Below, piece after piece: positions 32,590 through 42,231 of a stretch of 50,354 nucleotides of DNA. Source of the stretch: Bacteroidota bacterium (GTDB lineage: Bacteria; Bacteroidota; Bacteroidia; B-17B0; Aurantibacillaceae); NCBI GenBank assembly GCA_900299295.1, contig OMJH01000017.1, forward strand, positions 1 to 50,354, in the 5' to 3' direction. The notes beneath the pieces are model-generated. The model had not been told where the DNA came from. It did no database searches and was given only the letters and a program-made list of their open reading frames with translations. The first letter of the stretch is position 1. Every line of letters starts with the position of its first letter. The position numbers and the translations under genes are program-made.

Positions 32590-33720
32590 ATGAAATTACA
32601 AAAGATTTTATCTCGTATTTTGATTTACTTCGGTTTTTCTGCTGCATTGGCTCAACCTGCCAAATACAGTAATGAATTTCTGGGAATCGGTGTCGGCGCG
32701 CGAGCCCTCGGAATGGGTTATACCAATATTGCTTCGGTGAACGATATGACAAGCGGCTACTGGAATCCGGCAGGCCTTATGGGCATTCAATCAAATTTAC
32801 AGGCCGGAATGATGCACTCGGAATATTTTGCAGGAATAGCAAAATATGATTATGGGTCAATCGCTGCGAAGTTGGATAGTTTAAGTACCGGAAGTATCAG
32901 TTTTATCCGCTTCGGAATTGATAATATTCCCAACACAACAGATTTAATTGACGCCAACGGAAATGTGGATTACGATCGTATATCCACCTTTAACGCCACC
33001 GACTTCGCTCTCATGCTCACCTACGCTCAAAACATCGAACGTATTCCTGGACTTGATTTCGGAACAAATGTAAAGATCATCCGTCGTACCATAGGTGACT
33101 TTGCAGGTGCCTGGGGATTTGGATTAGATGCAGGCGCCACCTACAAATTCAAAAATTTTAAATTCGCTGCTGTAGGTAAAGACATTACCGGAACCTTCAA
33201 TGCTTGGTCCTATAACCTCCCTCCAAATATGATTTCAACCTTTCAGGTCACAGGAAATGAAATTCCTGTTAACAACGTTGAGGTTACGGTACCTCGCCTA
33301 ATTTTAGGAACAGCTTACACAAAAAATGTTTTCAAAGACAAAATTGCGTTAACCGGTGAAATTAATCTTACCAACACCTTTGATGGCAAGCGAAACGTGC
33401 TGATTAAAACAAATTCACTTAGCGTTGATCCTACCATGGGAATTGAAATTGGCTATATTAAAACGATATTTCTGCGTGGTGGAATTAACAACATTCAAAA
33501 AATAACAGATGTAACCGGAAAAGAAGTAACTAGCGTTCAGCCAAATTTCGGCGTTGGACTCAAGTATAAAATATTTTCTTTGGATTATGCTATGACCAAT
33601 TTCAATAATTCAACTGTTTCAACCTACAGTCATGTGTTTTCACTGAAACTTGATATAAATAAGTTCCATATGGACTTACATCTACATCATCACCATCATT
33701 TAAACAATCAGCACCATTAA
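32590..33720 (+). CDS. PorV/PorQ-family outer-membrane barrel with His-rich tail
   Basis: Seen: 376 residues; signal peptide of about 21 residues ending ALAQ. The mature start FLGIGVGARALGMGYTNIASVNDMTSGYWNPAGL is the FadL/PorV-type hatch region common to PorV and PorQ proteins. A 14-strand-type barrel pattern follows, ending with the strand VFSLKLDINKF, whose Phe359 resembles a barrel beta-signal. Residues 360-376 form an extra tail with nine histidines in 17 residues. Known: PorV carries T9SS cargo from the translocon to the sortase PorU. The gene is 19 bases before a PorU2-like peptidase, so a carrier or partner role is likely. Whether it is PorV itself or a paralogue is uncertain. Confidence 0.82.
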   Translation: MKLQKILSRILIYFGFSAALAQPAKYSNEFLGIGVGARALGMGYTNIASVNDMTSGYWNPAGLMGIQSNLQAGMMHSEYFAGIAKYDYGSIAAKLDSLSTGSISFIRFGIDNIPNTTDLIDANGNVDYDRISTFNATDFALMLTYAQNIERIPGLDFGTNVKIIRRTIGDFAGAWGFGLDAGATYKFKNFKFAAVGKDITGTFNAWSYNLPPNMISTFQVTGNEIPVNNVEVTVPRLILGTAYTKNVFKDKIALTGEINLTNTFDGKRNVLIKTNSLSVDPTMGIEIGYIKTIFLRGGINNIQKITDVTGKEVTSVQPNFGVGLKYKIFSLDYAMTNFNNSTVSTYSHVFSLKLDINKFHMDLHLHHHHHLNNQHH

Positions 33721-33739
33721 AAAATTCAGAATAACTCTT

Positions 33740-36700
33740 ATGAAGAAATTTATTTTTACTTTTCTCCTCGCACTCTTTTCATCTGCTTTATTTTCACAGT
33801 CCTACACTTACGGGAACGAGTGGATAAACTACAGTCAGCAATATTTTAAAATAAAACTTTATAAAGAGGGAATTTACAGAGTAGACTCTTCAACACTGGC
33901 CAATGCAGGTATTAATCTTAATTCAGTAGACGTCAGAAATTTTCAAGTATTTATTTATGGGCAAGAGCAATTTATTTATGTTTCAGATAATAACACAAAC
34001 AATAAGTTAAACTCCGGCGAATACATTGAATTTTACGGCAAGCAAAATGACTGCTCCTTTGACTCAAGCATGTACTATAATATAACTTTTGTCCCTAATC
34101 CATATTTTAGCATTGTTCAAGATACGGCTACAGCCTTTTTAACCTGGAACAATTCCATCAATAACAAAAGATTTACAATTTTAACAGACACAAGTTTTAC
34201 CAATTATACTCCTGCACCTTATTTCATAAGCCAATCTGTTTATACAAAAAAGGCAGATTACTTTAGTGGACGATATAATTTTGTGAATCAAACCGACCCT
34301 CGTTTCACTTCTTGCGAAGGCTGGGGAGATTATGGTCCTGGATTAGGCGCTTCCAAATCATTTAAAGTTCCTACACCATTTGCATTCGCAGCAGGAGGTA
34401 CAAGTTTAATTACCGCCTCCTATATGAGTAGCTCGGCAAACTACCAATTACAAAATAATCCTTTGGGAGACCACCACTTTCGCGTAACATGGAAAGACAA
34501 TAACAACAACTATAATATTTTCGCCGATACTGTTTTTTGGGGTTTCCAACCCTTTAAAAGCATGACCTCTGTCAGCTCTGCTTTGTTACGCGATACAACT
34601 GAGTTTGTACTCACCAGTATTAATGAGCCGGGTTATTCTTCAAATTCCTCTGCCGTAAATTATTTTTCGATTCAATATCCAAGAACTTACAATATGAGTG
34701 GAGCAAATCAGTTTACACTTTATATACCTGATGCAACCGCTCCTATTACAAAATCATTTTCTCAATTCAGTAATTTTTCACACTCAAGCCAGGCAACTGT
34801 AAAAGTTTTCGATTTGACTAACGGCAATATGGTTTTTCCTAATATGAATGGAAATACAGGTAAATTTCTATTAAACAATGGCAGTGGAATAAAAAAAGTG
34901 CTCCTTACCTCAAGTGATAACGACATTCAGGTTACTGGCCTTGAAAAAGTAAATGGTACAGGCACATTTATTAATTATCTTAATCAGGGCAACAAGGATT
35001 CTGCCTTTGTAATCGTTACACACGCTAAATTTTGGAACGAGGCTAATGCATACAAAACTTATCGTGAATCTGCAGACGGGGGTAGTTTTCAAACCGTGGT
35101 CGGAGAAATAAATGATTTATACGATCAGTTTGGATACGGCATTAAGAAACACCCAAAATCGGTTCGGAATTTCATGAAAATGCTGATTGACACATTCAAC
35201 ACCCAGCCCAAGTACTTGTTCTTAATTGGCAAATCAGGATACGGAATTAACGGATTCTGGAATCCTGCGGCCTATGAGGCGAATTTGGTTCCTTCGTGGG
35301 GATATCCTCCGTCCGATAACCTTATTTTAGCCGGACTCAATGGAACATTTTTAGAGCCAGTGGTACCTACTGGCCGTATAGCTGTCACCAAACCTGTAGA
35401 GGTGCTCGATTATTTGGATAAGGTTCACGAACACGACACAACTCAACTTGCGAAATGGGAGAAAAACGTTGCACACTTTGTTGGGGGTCTTTATCAAAAT
35501 GAAATTGATCTGTTTAACTATTACATGACAAATTATGCCGGAATAATTTCCGGCCAGTACTTTGGTGCCAATGTTAACACTTTTATTAAAACCACTTCAT
35601 CGCCAATTCAAACCTCTGTGCCTGACTCTGTAATTAATTTAATCAACAACGGAGTAAATTTAATGACGTTTTACGGCCATAGTTCTAATCAGAGTTTTGA
35701 TTTCAATCTCAATGATCCCACAAAATTCGAGAACAAAGGCAAATACCCATTATTGCTGTCCAATAGTTGCTATACAGGCGACATCCATCAAATAGATACT
35801 TTTAGCCTCAGTGAAAGATATGTCTTGACTAAAGACAAAGGTGCAATTGCTTTTATTGGAAGTACAAAAACAGGGATCGCACAATTACTGGCAATTTATT
35901 CCGAAAATTTTTATCAACAGCTAACATCAGCAAGTTACGGACAAGGAATCGGGGATATTTCAAAATCGGCAATCGCAAATACACAGTATGTAATGCAATA
36001 CCCGGATTTTGTTGAACAAATTACGTGTATGGAAATGACCTTGCACGGTGACCCCGCAGTCAAACTCAACCGGCATACCAAACCAGATTATGCTATTCGA
36101 AATGAGGACCTCATTTGTAAAACAGATATTTATCCGGACAGCATCGGTATCAATTTAAACATTTATAATCTAGCCAGGGCAATTAGCGATTCGTTCAGGG
36201 TAGTTATTACTCGAACATTCCCAGACGGTTCTAAAGAAATTTTCATAGATACCGTAAATGCACCCTACTATAAAACAACCTTAAGTTATTTCATCCCGTT
36301 GAATCCCGATAAAGGAGCCGGATTGAATTATTTTAATGCAGTTATTGATGATATCAATCGAATCGACGAAGAAGATAATACAATCAACAATAAAACCGGC
36401 AACATTCCACTTTTAATTAATGGCAATGATATTGTTCCGGTTTATCCCTATGAATTTGAAGTTTTACCGATTGCATCAAGCATAAAACTAAAAGCATCAT
36501 CCGTGGATCCATTCGCGAGTCCAAAAAATTATATTTTTCAATTAGACACCTGCGACAAATTCATAAATCCGATTGCCTCAACAACCGTAACAGCCTCGCC
36601 CGGCGGAGTAATTGAATGGAACGCTCCCTTGTTAAATGCAGGACTAACTGATTCTATCGTCTATTACTGGAGGGTGAGCAGAGACAGTACAAGCCCACAA

Positions 36701-38863
36701 CAAAGTTACATCTGGAGAAAAAGTTCTTTTCAAATAATTGACAGCACATATGGTTGGGCACAAGCTCATTTCGATCAATTTCAAAATAATAAGTTTCAAT
36801 TTGTAAATTATTTAAAAACGACACGTGATTTTGAATTCGCAAATAACATTAATACAATCAATGTACATCAGGGGTTCTATCCTTTTTGGGGTGGAAGTGT
36901 ACAACCAGTTGATTTAATCTTCAACTACAATAATTCGCTTGAAAAAGCGGCCTCTCAGTCAGATAATGGATGGACTTTTTTCGTAATCGATTCTACAACC
37001 GCGTTATTTGATTCAAACAAAGTTGTAGGTAATACCTACAAATTCGGCTCAGATAATTATTGTTTATGTGGCGATATCACCTTTTATGATTTCGGAAGTA
37101 ATGGCCCTTTAAACCTTCCTTTCGCTACTAACACAACGAGCATAGGAGACAGTATTACCAGCTTTCTGAATTCAATACCGCCAAATAAATGGCTTCTTGG
37201 TTACAGCAATAATTACTGGCGCGGTGTCTATAACGGCGGCTTTGGAAACGGGCCCCAGTTTAGTAATCAGTTCTATTCGGCCCTTGACAACTTTGGAGTG
37301 CCGGGCACTTCATTGCTGATGAACCTAATCGACACCCAGGCCGTTGTATTTTTAGGAAGAAAAGGCCTAGCTCCGGGAACTGCACATACGGTAATTGGCG
37401 CAAACAAAAAATCTATAATTGATTTTTCAGATTCAATTGCGGCACACTGGAACAGAGGATACATCACCTCGCCGTTAATTGGTCCTTCTCACAACTGGAA
37501 AAGTTTGCATTGGCGTTACTCTACTCTTGAACCAAATAGCCAAGACTCGTTGAAATTAACCGTATATGGTATTACATCTACCGGTATTTCCAATCCGCTA
37601 TTTACCTTGAACCAAACTACCTTGGACGTGACCAATTTATCATCATTAGTGGATGCACAAACCTATCCCTATCTTCGACTTGTTGTCGAACTGGGAGACG
37701 ATAGCCTGCGAACTGCTCCGCAACTTAAACGATGGCATGTACTCTTTGATCCGGCTGCTGAAGGAGCTCTAGCCCCTGCTGAAGGATTTACAATCGTATC
37801 CGACTCCTTGCAGGAAGGAGACTCAATCCGAATTGTAATGCCGTTCAAAAACATCAGTAATTTCATGTTCCGTGACAGCCTTGTCCACACGTATTGGATT
37901 GAAGACAACGCAAATATTCCTAACCCACTTCCTTACAAAATGCACCGTGATTCTTTGCTTCCAGACCAAATAATTTTTGACACCATCCGCATTAGCACCT
38001 TAGGCTATCCCGGAAATATTGCCTTGTGGATTGATGTTAACCCGTCTACAAACCCGAGATATCAATATGAGAAGGAGCGATTTAATAACATTGCGCGAAT
38101 CCCTTTAAATGTAAGTCGTGACCTTGTTAATCCTATTCTTGACGTCACATTCGATGGAGTGCATATTCTCAATAAAGATATTGTTTCATCAAAGCCCGAA
38201 ATTTTAATCACGCTGAAAGATGAAAACAAATTCCTTGCAATTAATGATACTGCTGATTTTGAAGTTTACCTTACCAAGCCAGGCACAGTCAGTGAAACAA
38301 GAATTTGGTTCTGCCCGGGATGCAATATAAATTACACCAACATACAAATGCAATTCGAACCCGCCCAATTGCCAAACAACAGTTGTAAGGTGTTATTTAA
38401 ACCTGATCTGACAACTGACGGAATTTACACACTGAGAGTTCGTGCTAAAGACCGCAGCAGTAACGAAAGCGGGGCAAACGACTATCAAATTCAATTTGAA
38501 GTTATCAATCGTTCAACCATAACCCAAGTGATGAATTACCCGAATCCGTTCAGCACAAACACAAAATTTGTCTTCACACTAACGGGCAGCGAAGTTCCTG
38601 AAACGTTCATGATTCAAATTATGACAGTAAGCGGGAAGGTAGTACGCGAAATAAAGAGGGAAGAATTAGGATACATACATGTCGGACGCAATATCACCGA
38701 ATACAGCTGGAATGGAACCGATGAATTTGGTGATCGACTTGCAAATGGTGTCTATTTGTACCGTGTAGTCGCACGACTGAATGGAGAAAAAATTGAAAAT
38801 CGGAAATCTGCCGCAGATGATTACTTTACCAAGGAGATCGGCAAGATGGTGATTATTCGTTAA
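33740..38863 (+). CDS. Peptidase C25 (gingipain-type), PorU2-like T9SS sortase candidate
   Basis: Seen: 1707 residues. Signal peptide of about 19 residues (FTFLLALFSSALFSQ). A beta-rich N-terminal region (about 20-415) is followed by the C25 caspase-like domain (about 420-790), with catalytic His647 in YGHSS and Cys677 in SNSCYTG. Then come Ig/CARDB-like beta modules (about 800-1590), and finally a FlgD/T9SS-like C-terminal domain with YPNPF, WNGTDEFGDRLANGVYLYRV. Known: PorU (about 1150 residues) removes T9SS sorting domains and attaches cargo to A-LPS; longer homologues are called PorU2. Size and partner gene favour PorU2. Convergent with a T9SS-type nuclease gene only 9 bases away. Confidence 0.85.
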   Translation: MKKFIFTFLLALFSSALFSQSYTYGNEWINYSQQYFKIKLYKEGIYRVDSSTLANAGINLNSVDVRNFQVFIYGQEQFIYVSDNNTNNKLNSGEYIEFYGKQNDCSFDSSMYYNITFVPNPYFSIVQDTATAFLTWNNSINNKRFTILTDTSFTNYTPAPYFISQSVYTKKADYFSGRYNFVNQTDPRFTSCEGWGDYGPGLGASKSFKVPTPFAFAAGGTSLITASYMSSSANYQLQNNPLGDHHFRVTWKDNNNNYNIFADTVFWGFQPFKSMTSVSSALLRDTTEFVLTSINEPGYSSNSSAVNYFSIQYPRTYNMSGANQFTLYIPDATAPITKSFSQFSNFSHSSQATVKVFDLTNGNMVFPNMNGNTGKFLLNNGSGIKKVLLTSSDNDIQVTGLEKVNGTGTFINYLNQGNKDSAFVIVTHAKFWNEANAYKTYRESADGGSFQTVVGEINDLYDQFGYGIKKHPKSVRNFMKMLIDTFNTQPKYLFLIGKSGYGINGFWNPAAYEANLVPSWGYPPSDNLILAGLNGTFLEPVVPTGRIAVTKPVEVLDYLDKVHEHDTTQLAKWEKNVAHFVGGLYQNEIDLFNYYMTNYAGIISGQYFGANVNTFIKTTSSPIQTSVPDSVINLINNGVNLMTFYGHSSNQSFDFNLNDPTKFENKGKYPLLLSNSCYTGDIHQIDTFSLSERYVLTKDKGAIAFIGSTKTGIAQLLAIYSENFYQQLTSASYGQGIGDISKSAIANTQYVMQYPDFVEQITCMEMTLHGDPAVKLNRHTKPDYAIRNEDLICKTDIYPDSIGINLNIYNLARAISDSFRVVITRTFPDGSKEIFIDTVNAPYYKTTLSYFIPLNPDKGAGLNYFNAVIDDINRIDEEDNTINNKTGNIPLLINGNDIVPVYPYEFEVLPIASSIKLKASSVDPFASPKNYIFQLDTCDKFINPIASTTVTASPGGVIEWNAPLLNAGLTDSIVYYWRVSRDSTSPQQSYIWRKSSFQIIDSTYGWAQAHFDQFQNNKFQFVNYLKTTRDFEFANNINTINVHQGFYPFWGGSVQPVDLIFNYNNSLEKAASQSDNGWTFFVIDSTTALFDSNKVVGNTYKFGSDNYCLCGDITFYDFGSNGPLNLPFATNTTSIGDSITSFLNSIPPNKWLLGYSNNYWRGVYNGGFGNGPQFSNQFYSALDNFGVPGTSLLMNLIDTQAVVFLGRKGLAPGTAHTVIGANKKSIIDFSDSIAAHWNRGYITSPLIGPSHNWKSLHWRYSTLEPNSQDSLKLTVYGITSTGISNPLFTLNQTTLDVTNLSSLVDAQTYPYLRLVVELGDDSLRTAPQLKRWHVLFDPAAEGALAPAEGFTIVSDSLQEGDSIRIVMPFKNISNFMFRDSLVHTYWIEDNANIPNPLPYKMHRDSLLPDQIIFDTIRISTLGYPGNIALWIDVNPSTNPRYQYEKERFNNIARIPLNVSRDLVNPILDVTFDGVHILNKDIVSSKPEILITLKDENKFLAINDTADFEVYLTKPGTVSETRIWFCPGCNINYTNIQMQFEPAQLPNNSCKVLFKPDLTTDGIYTLRVRAKDRSSNESGANDYQIQFEVINRSTITQVMNYPNPFSTNTKFVFTLTGSEVPETFMIQIMTVSGKVVREIKREELGYIHVGRNITEYSWNGTDEFGDRLANGVYLYRVVARLNGEKIENRKSAADDYFTKEIGKMVIIR

Positions 38864-38881
38864 AGCCTCTTATTAACGAAT
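38855..38881. repeat. Inverted repeat formed by two convergent gene ends
   Basis: ATTCGTTAA (38855-38863) and its exact complement TTAACGAAT (38873-38881) are separated by 9 nt. Each arm is an Ile-Arg-stop end of the flanking gene. The hairpin could act as a weak bidirectional terminator, but there is no T-run on either side. Confidence 0.6.
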
Positions 38882-40135
38882 GGTAAAGAGTGTAGAACCA
38901 AGCGTCTGATTTTTCAATTCCAGTTTGGCTATATATACACCGGGTGAAAACCCTAAATCATCAGCAGGCAAAATAGTCACTCCCTCCTGCAAAAAGATAT
39001 TTTTGTTTCCAATCAATTTGCCTCCTAAATCATAAAAACTTAATACAGCCTTATTGGATTGGGGAGCAAAAATGCACCAGTTTGAATTACCAAAAATATC
39101 AGTACAATATCGGAAAGAAAAATTGCCCATAGCGTATTCCTGAACTCCAACAGTTGTACCTACTTCAAGATCCATGAGTACAGGCAAATGGTCAGACATA
39201 TTGAATAAGGCCGTATTGACGTTTGCCGGAACCGAAGAGTTAACCGGTGCCTCAATAATTGATTTATTTAAATGATTTCCATCGTTTCCACCTGCCTTAT
39301 AGGAGCCTGAAATATAACGAATCTTAGAGCCACCCGTCATCACACGCCCGTTGGCCAGAAAAAAATCAAAACGATCATCCAATCCGCCCGTTGCACCGCC
39401 ACAGCAACCGGGATTTGTGCTGGAACGCGTAGATTGTGTATGAATTCCCGCAAATAAAGAATTGGAATTCCAGGATCCTCCCGCATTAATAGGGTCATAA
39501 AAAACATGAGAACAAGAAGAGCCGGTAATGTAAGTCCAGGCCGATTCTGTATTGTTATACAAGTTAAAATCACCTCCAATAATTAAATTTTCAGTTTGCG
39601 GCAAAATGGAAACATAATTACAAAAATCAGTTACCTCACTTAAACGACTTGCTGCATCCGATGCCAAACTTCCCGCCTTCAAGTGAGCACTGAACAAATT
39701 AAGATAAGCTGTATCTCCGACTGAAATTACGTGGTAAACACGATAGCGAGTAATGTCGCGCAAGTCAGTTGGTATTTGATTTTGCGATTTCAATTTAACC
39801 TTTTGATTGTTGTAGTAAAGCATATTATCTGTATCAGGTCCATTGGAAAAAACAGCACGGGAATAATAATTTACGCCATTTACATTAAATGCGCTGTCAA
39901 GCATAAGTTGGGCACCACTACCGTCTACCATTTCCGAACATATCATTAAATCAGGTTTAAAATGTGTGACAATTTTTCTCAAATCAAGATAACGAGTTGC
40001 GTTCGCATCAGTCGAAGTGTAATTCAAAAGATTGTACGTCATTAATCGAAGTGTGTCCTGAGCCGAAATTGAAAGCGAAAAGAAATATAGAACTAATGTA
40101 AACCTATTTTTGAATTTGATGAATACTTTTTTCAT
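38873..40135 (-). CDS. Secreted endonuclease/exonuclease/phosphatase-family protein with T9SS C-terminus
   Basis: Seen: 420 residues. Signal peptide of about 25 residues (LVLYFFSLSISAQ). EEP-fold motifs occur in order: LRLMTYNLLNY (about 30-40), ICSEM (metal Glu), IIGGDFNLY (about 200), DDRFDFFLANG (about 255) and SDHLPVLMDL (about 320). The last ~80 residues are T9SS-type: FSFRYCTDIFGNSNWCIFAP, FYDLGGKL, FSPGVYIAKLEL. Known: EEP enzymes are Mg-dependent nucleases or phosphodiesterases; T9SS-exported versions act on the cell surface or in the medium, for example to use extracellular DNA or phosphoesters. Exact substrate unknown. A CCGG-rich Cys cluster (NPGCCGGATGG) is seen near 245. Confidence 0.87.
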   Translation of the reverse strand: MKKVFIKFKNRFTLVLYFFSLSISAQDTLRLMTYNLLNYTSTDANATRYLDLRKIVTHFKPDLMICSEMVDGSGAQLMLDSAFNVNGVNYYSRAVFSNGPDTDNMLYYNNQKVKLKSQNQIPTDLRDITRYRVYHVISVGDTAYLNLFSAHLKAGSLASDAASRLSEVTDFCNYVSILPQTENLIIGGDFNLYNNTESAWTYITGSSCSHVFYDPINAGGSWNSNSLFAGIHTQSTRSSTNPGCCGGATGGLDDRFDFFLANGRVMTGGSKIRYISGSYKAGGNDGNHLNKSIIEAPVNSSVPANVNTALFNMSDHLPVLMDLEVGTTVGVQEYAMGNFSFRYCTDIFGNSNWCIFAPQSNKAVLSFYDLGGKLIGNKNIFLQEGVTILPADDLGFSPGVYIAKLELKNQTLGSTLFTIR

Positions 40136-40150
40136 GCGAATATTTTAGGA

Positions 40151-40158
40151 CAAAAATA
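40151..40158 (-). promoter_or_regulatory. Candidate -7 box for the secreted nuclease
   Basis: TATTTTTG on the minus strand, 15 nt before the ATG at 40135. A TTG lies 15 nt upstream, short of the consensus. The rest of 40136-40347, the longest gene-free stretch in the window (212 bases), shows no other clear signal. Confidence 0.33.
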
Positions 40159-40347
40159 TCCAAATAAAACAAGCAAGAGAACTAAATCTTAAATTTTTAG
40201 ATAAGGTTGTGGTGTAATTATGAATACAAATAAAATAGGTTAGCCTTCTTAATTTTTGTAAAAAAGACAGTAACGGAGTAATTCTAAAGCAATAGGATAA
40301 GTTATAGCGGCAAGGCAAAGGATTCAATTTAATTGCTAAGTCAATAA

Positions 40348-42117
40348 ATGTTTAACCAAAATGAAATCATCATGAGCACAAGAAACCTCCAAAACAAGCG
40401 CGCAGTAAATACGCGAATAAAAACCGAAGTACTTCCTGATGGAAGGTATTCAACACTAACCTGGTTATTAATTTTAATTATGATGATTTCTTTTACATTT
40501 TTAAGCGCGGGTAATCCTCGTCAAAAAGATACCTCGCACTGGAGAAATCCAACAGCCGAAATAAAGCAGGTATTTACATGCGATAGCAAATTGAAAAATC
40601 CGGAGATTCTTAAATTGTATACCGATAATTCCTATGAATTTTTGGTGTATCAAAAGGGGCGAAATCGTTCTGAAATGCGCAGGGAAACCGGAACTTACAC
40701 GTTAAAAGGAAAAACCCTTATGTTGAAACGAGATGGAAAACCAAAAGTATATTCTCCAAGATATAAAAACACATATTTTATTTCTGACAATGGAAAATTA
40801 TATGCTTCCTTATGGGACAAGTTTGTAAACAAAGATCAATTGTTACTAACACTAAACACAGAGCCAAATTATCTTCAGCCTTTTTATATTGATCCGTTGA
40901 ATGGTACAATTGTTACAAACAAGGAAGCTCCCGCAAAAATTGACCTGGAAGACCTTGTGAAAAATTTAACGAGGTACGCCAAGAATGAGGAAGAAAAAGT
41001 GAATATACTTGTAAACTTCATCATAAACAGTATCAGTTATGATTATGCAAAGGCAGATGGAAAAACAAGTCCTGTAAAAGACGGCAGCATTAAAGGGATG
41101 CTGGCAGGAAGAGTACGAATGGGTGTTTGCGGCGATTATGCAATTATGACAAAAACACTGATGAAAATGGCAAACATCGAGGCAGAATATATACATGGAA
41201 GTGCTAGGAACTCATTTAATCAGATTCAATTAAAAATTCCTGATAATCACGCCTGGAACACTATAACAGTAAACGGCGAGAAAAGGCTTTACGATGTTTG
41301 CTGGTCGGATTGCGTGAATGGTGGCTGGCTTAATGTAAAGCCTTCGATAATGATAAGGACACATTTCCCTGCAAACAAAGCCGATCAGCTCCTTGAAAAC
41401 CCAATTACAGAAGCTGAATTTAACTATCAACCGTACATTTACGCATCATCAAGTCAGGAGATAGAAAATTACTATCCAAAAAATGCAATAAATCACGTTG
41501 ACGAAACATTTACCATGACCTACGACAAAATAATTAAGGATGTAAAAGTACGCTCAGTAGATACCAGCTTATTTGAAATAGTTTACTCGGAAGAAGGTGG
41601 TAACGGAAAGAAAATCTATCGATCAACACAAATAGATAATTTTATCCTATCCCACCAAGATGGTAAAACAACAATTACTGTTCCTGTAAAAAACCGTGTA
41701 AATGGGCTTATTTTTGATTTTGGAGAGGCAGAGTTTGGATATAAAGTAATCCGTTCTAGCAAAACAGATGATTTCAAATATGCAGTATCCTCTGTTAACC
41801 GAAATCACGTTGACAGTTACTTCAGGGCTGTTTTCTCTGCAGTTTTCCTGAGTGACATCCCTAAATTGAAAGAGCTGGTCGGAGAAAAAAACCCTGTCTT
41901 CTTTAACCAGAAAGGAAAACTGACGCTTTCAAAGGACCTTCTTGATAAATTCAGGACCTGGGATGGACTTATGACGTGTCTTCAAATACGAAACAATTTC
42001 GAATCTGTAAACGGTAAACTGGAATGTACAAGTACCACACGAAGTATTGAAATGTTCGGAAAAGAATTCCAGATTGAACTTAATGAGGAAGGGTATCAAA
42101 TTGTAGCGATGAAATAA
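40348..42117 (+). CDS. Membrane-anchored transglutaminase-like (papain-fold) protein
   Basis: Seen: 589 residues from ATG 40348; ATG 40372 (MSTRNLQNK) is an equally possible start. A basic N-terminal stretch of 30-odd residues precedes one hydrophobic helix (about 36-54), so the bulk is periplasmic or surface-exposed. The transglutaminase-core motifs are GVCGDYA (Cys261), DNHAWN (His301) and YDVCWSD (Asp316), a complete triad. The N-terminal ~190 and C-terminal ~230 residues match nothing I recognise. Known: bacterial proteins of this fold are mostly peptidases or amidases rather than cross-linkers. It stands alone and ends at a strong bidirectional terminator. Confidence 0.75.
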   Translation: MFNQNEIIMSTRNLQNKRAVNTRIKTEVLPDGRYSTLTWLLILIMMISFTFLSAGNPRQKDTSHWRNPTAEIKQVFTCDSKLKNPEILKLYTDNSYEFLVYQKGRNRSEMRRETGTYTLKGKTLMLKRDGKPKVYSPRYKNTYFISDNGKLYASLWDKFVNKDQLLLTLNTEPNYLQPFYIDPLNGTIVTNKEAPAKIDLEDLVKNLTRYAKNEEEKVNILVNFIINSISYDYAKADGKTSPVKDGSIKGMLAGRVRMGVCGDYAIMTKTLMKMANIEAEYIHGSARNSFNQIQLKIPDNHAWNTITVNGEKRLYDVCWSDCVNGGWLNVKPSIMIRTHFPANKADQLLENPITEAEFNYQPYIYASSSQEIENYYPKNAINHVDETFTMTYDKIIKDVKVRSVDTSLFEIVYSEEGGNGKKIYRSTQIDNFILSHQDGKTTITVPVKNRVNGLIFDFGEAEFGYKVIRSSKTDDFKYAVSSVNRNHVDSYFRAVFSAVFLSDIPKLKELVGEKNPVFFNQKGKLTLSKDLLDKFRTWDGLMTCLQIRNNFESVNGKLECTSTTRSIEMFGKEFQIELNEEGYQIVAMK

Positions 42118-42182
42118 AATTGATTTCACTTTTTCTTTCAGAAAATTTAAAACGATAATTTAATTTTCAAATTTATTGAAAC

Positions 42183-42210
42183 AAAAAATCCCGGGTTCCC
42201 GGGATTTTTT
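42183..42210. terminator. Bidirectional rho-independent terminator
   Basis: A perfect 13-bp inverted repeat (A-run plus TCCCGGG at 42183-42195; CCCGGGA plus T-run at 42198-42210) with two bases between the arms, in practice a slightly larger loop. The A and T flanks supply a U-tract in both directions. It separates the convergent transglutaminase-like and GEVED genes. Confidence 0.9.
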
Positions 42211-42231
42211 TCATTCTGCTCAGATTAACAA

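Noticed and set aside
32562-32680. Short open frame starting MKKLANFIDYEITKD, overlapping the PorV-like start out of frame
   Set aside because: Fewer than 40 codons, ends inside the PorV-like gene, and shows no domain or signal; likely chance.
33667-33717. Poly-His coding tail preceded by CATATG, which could suggest vector or tag contamination
   Set aside because: The tail mixes CAT and CAC, is interrupted by Leu, Asn and Gln, and runs directly into a normal intergenic gap and the next gene. It looks native.
40136-40347. Longest intergenic gap, checked for tRNA, small RNA or riboswitch
   Set aside because: No cloverleaf, strong hairpin or known aptamer pattern was visible beyond the candidate -7 box at 40151-40158.
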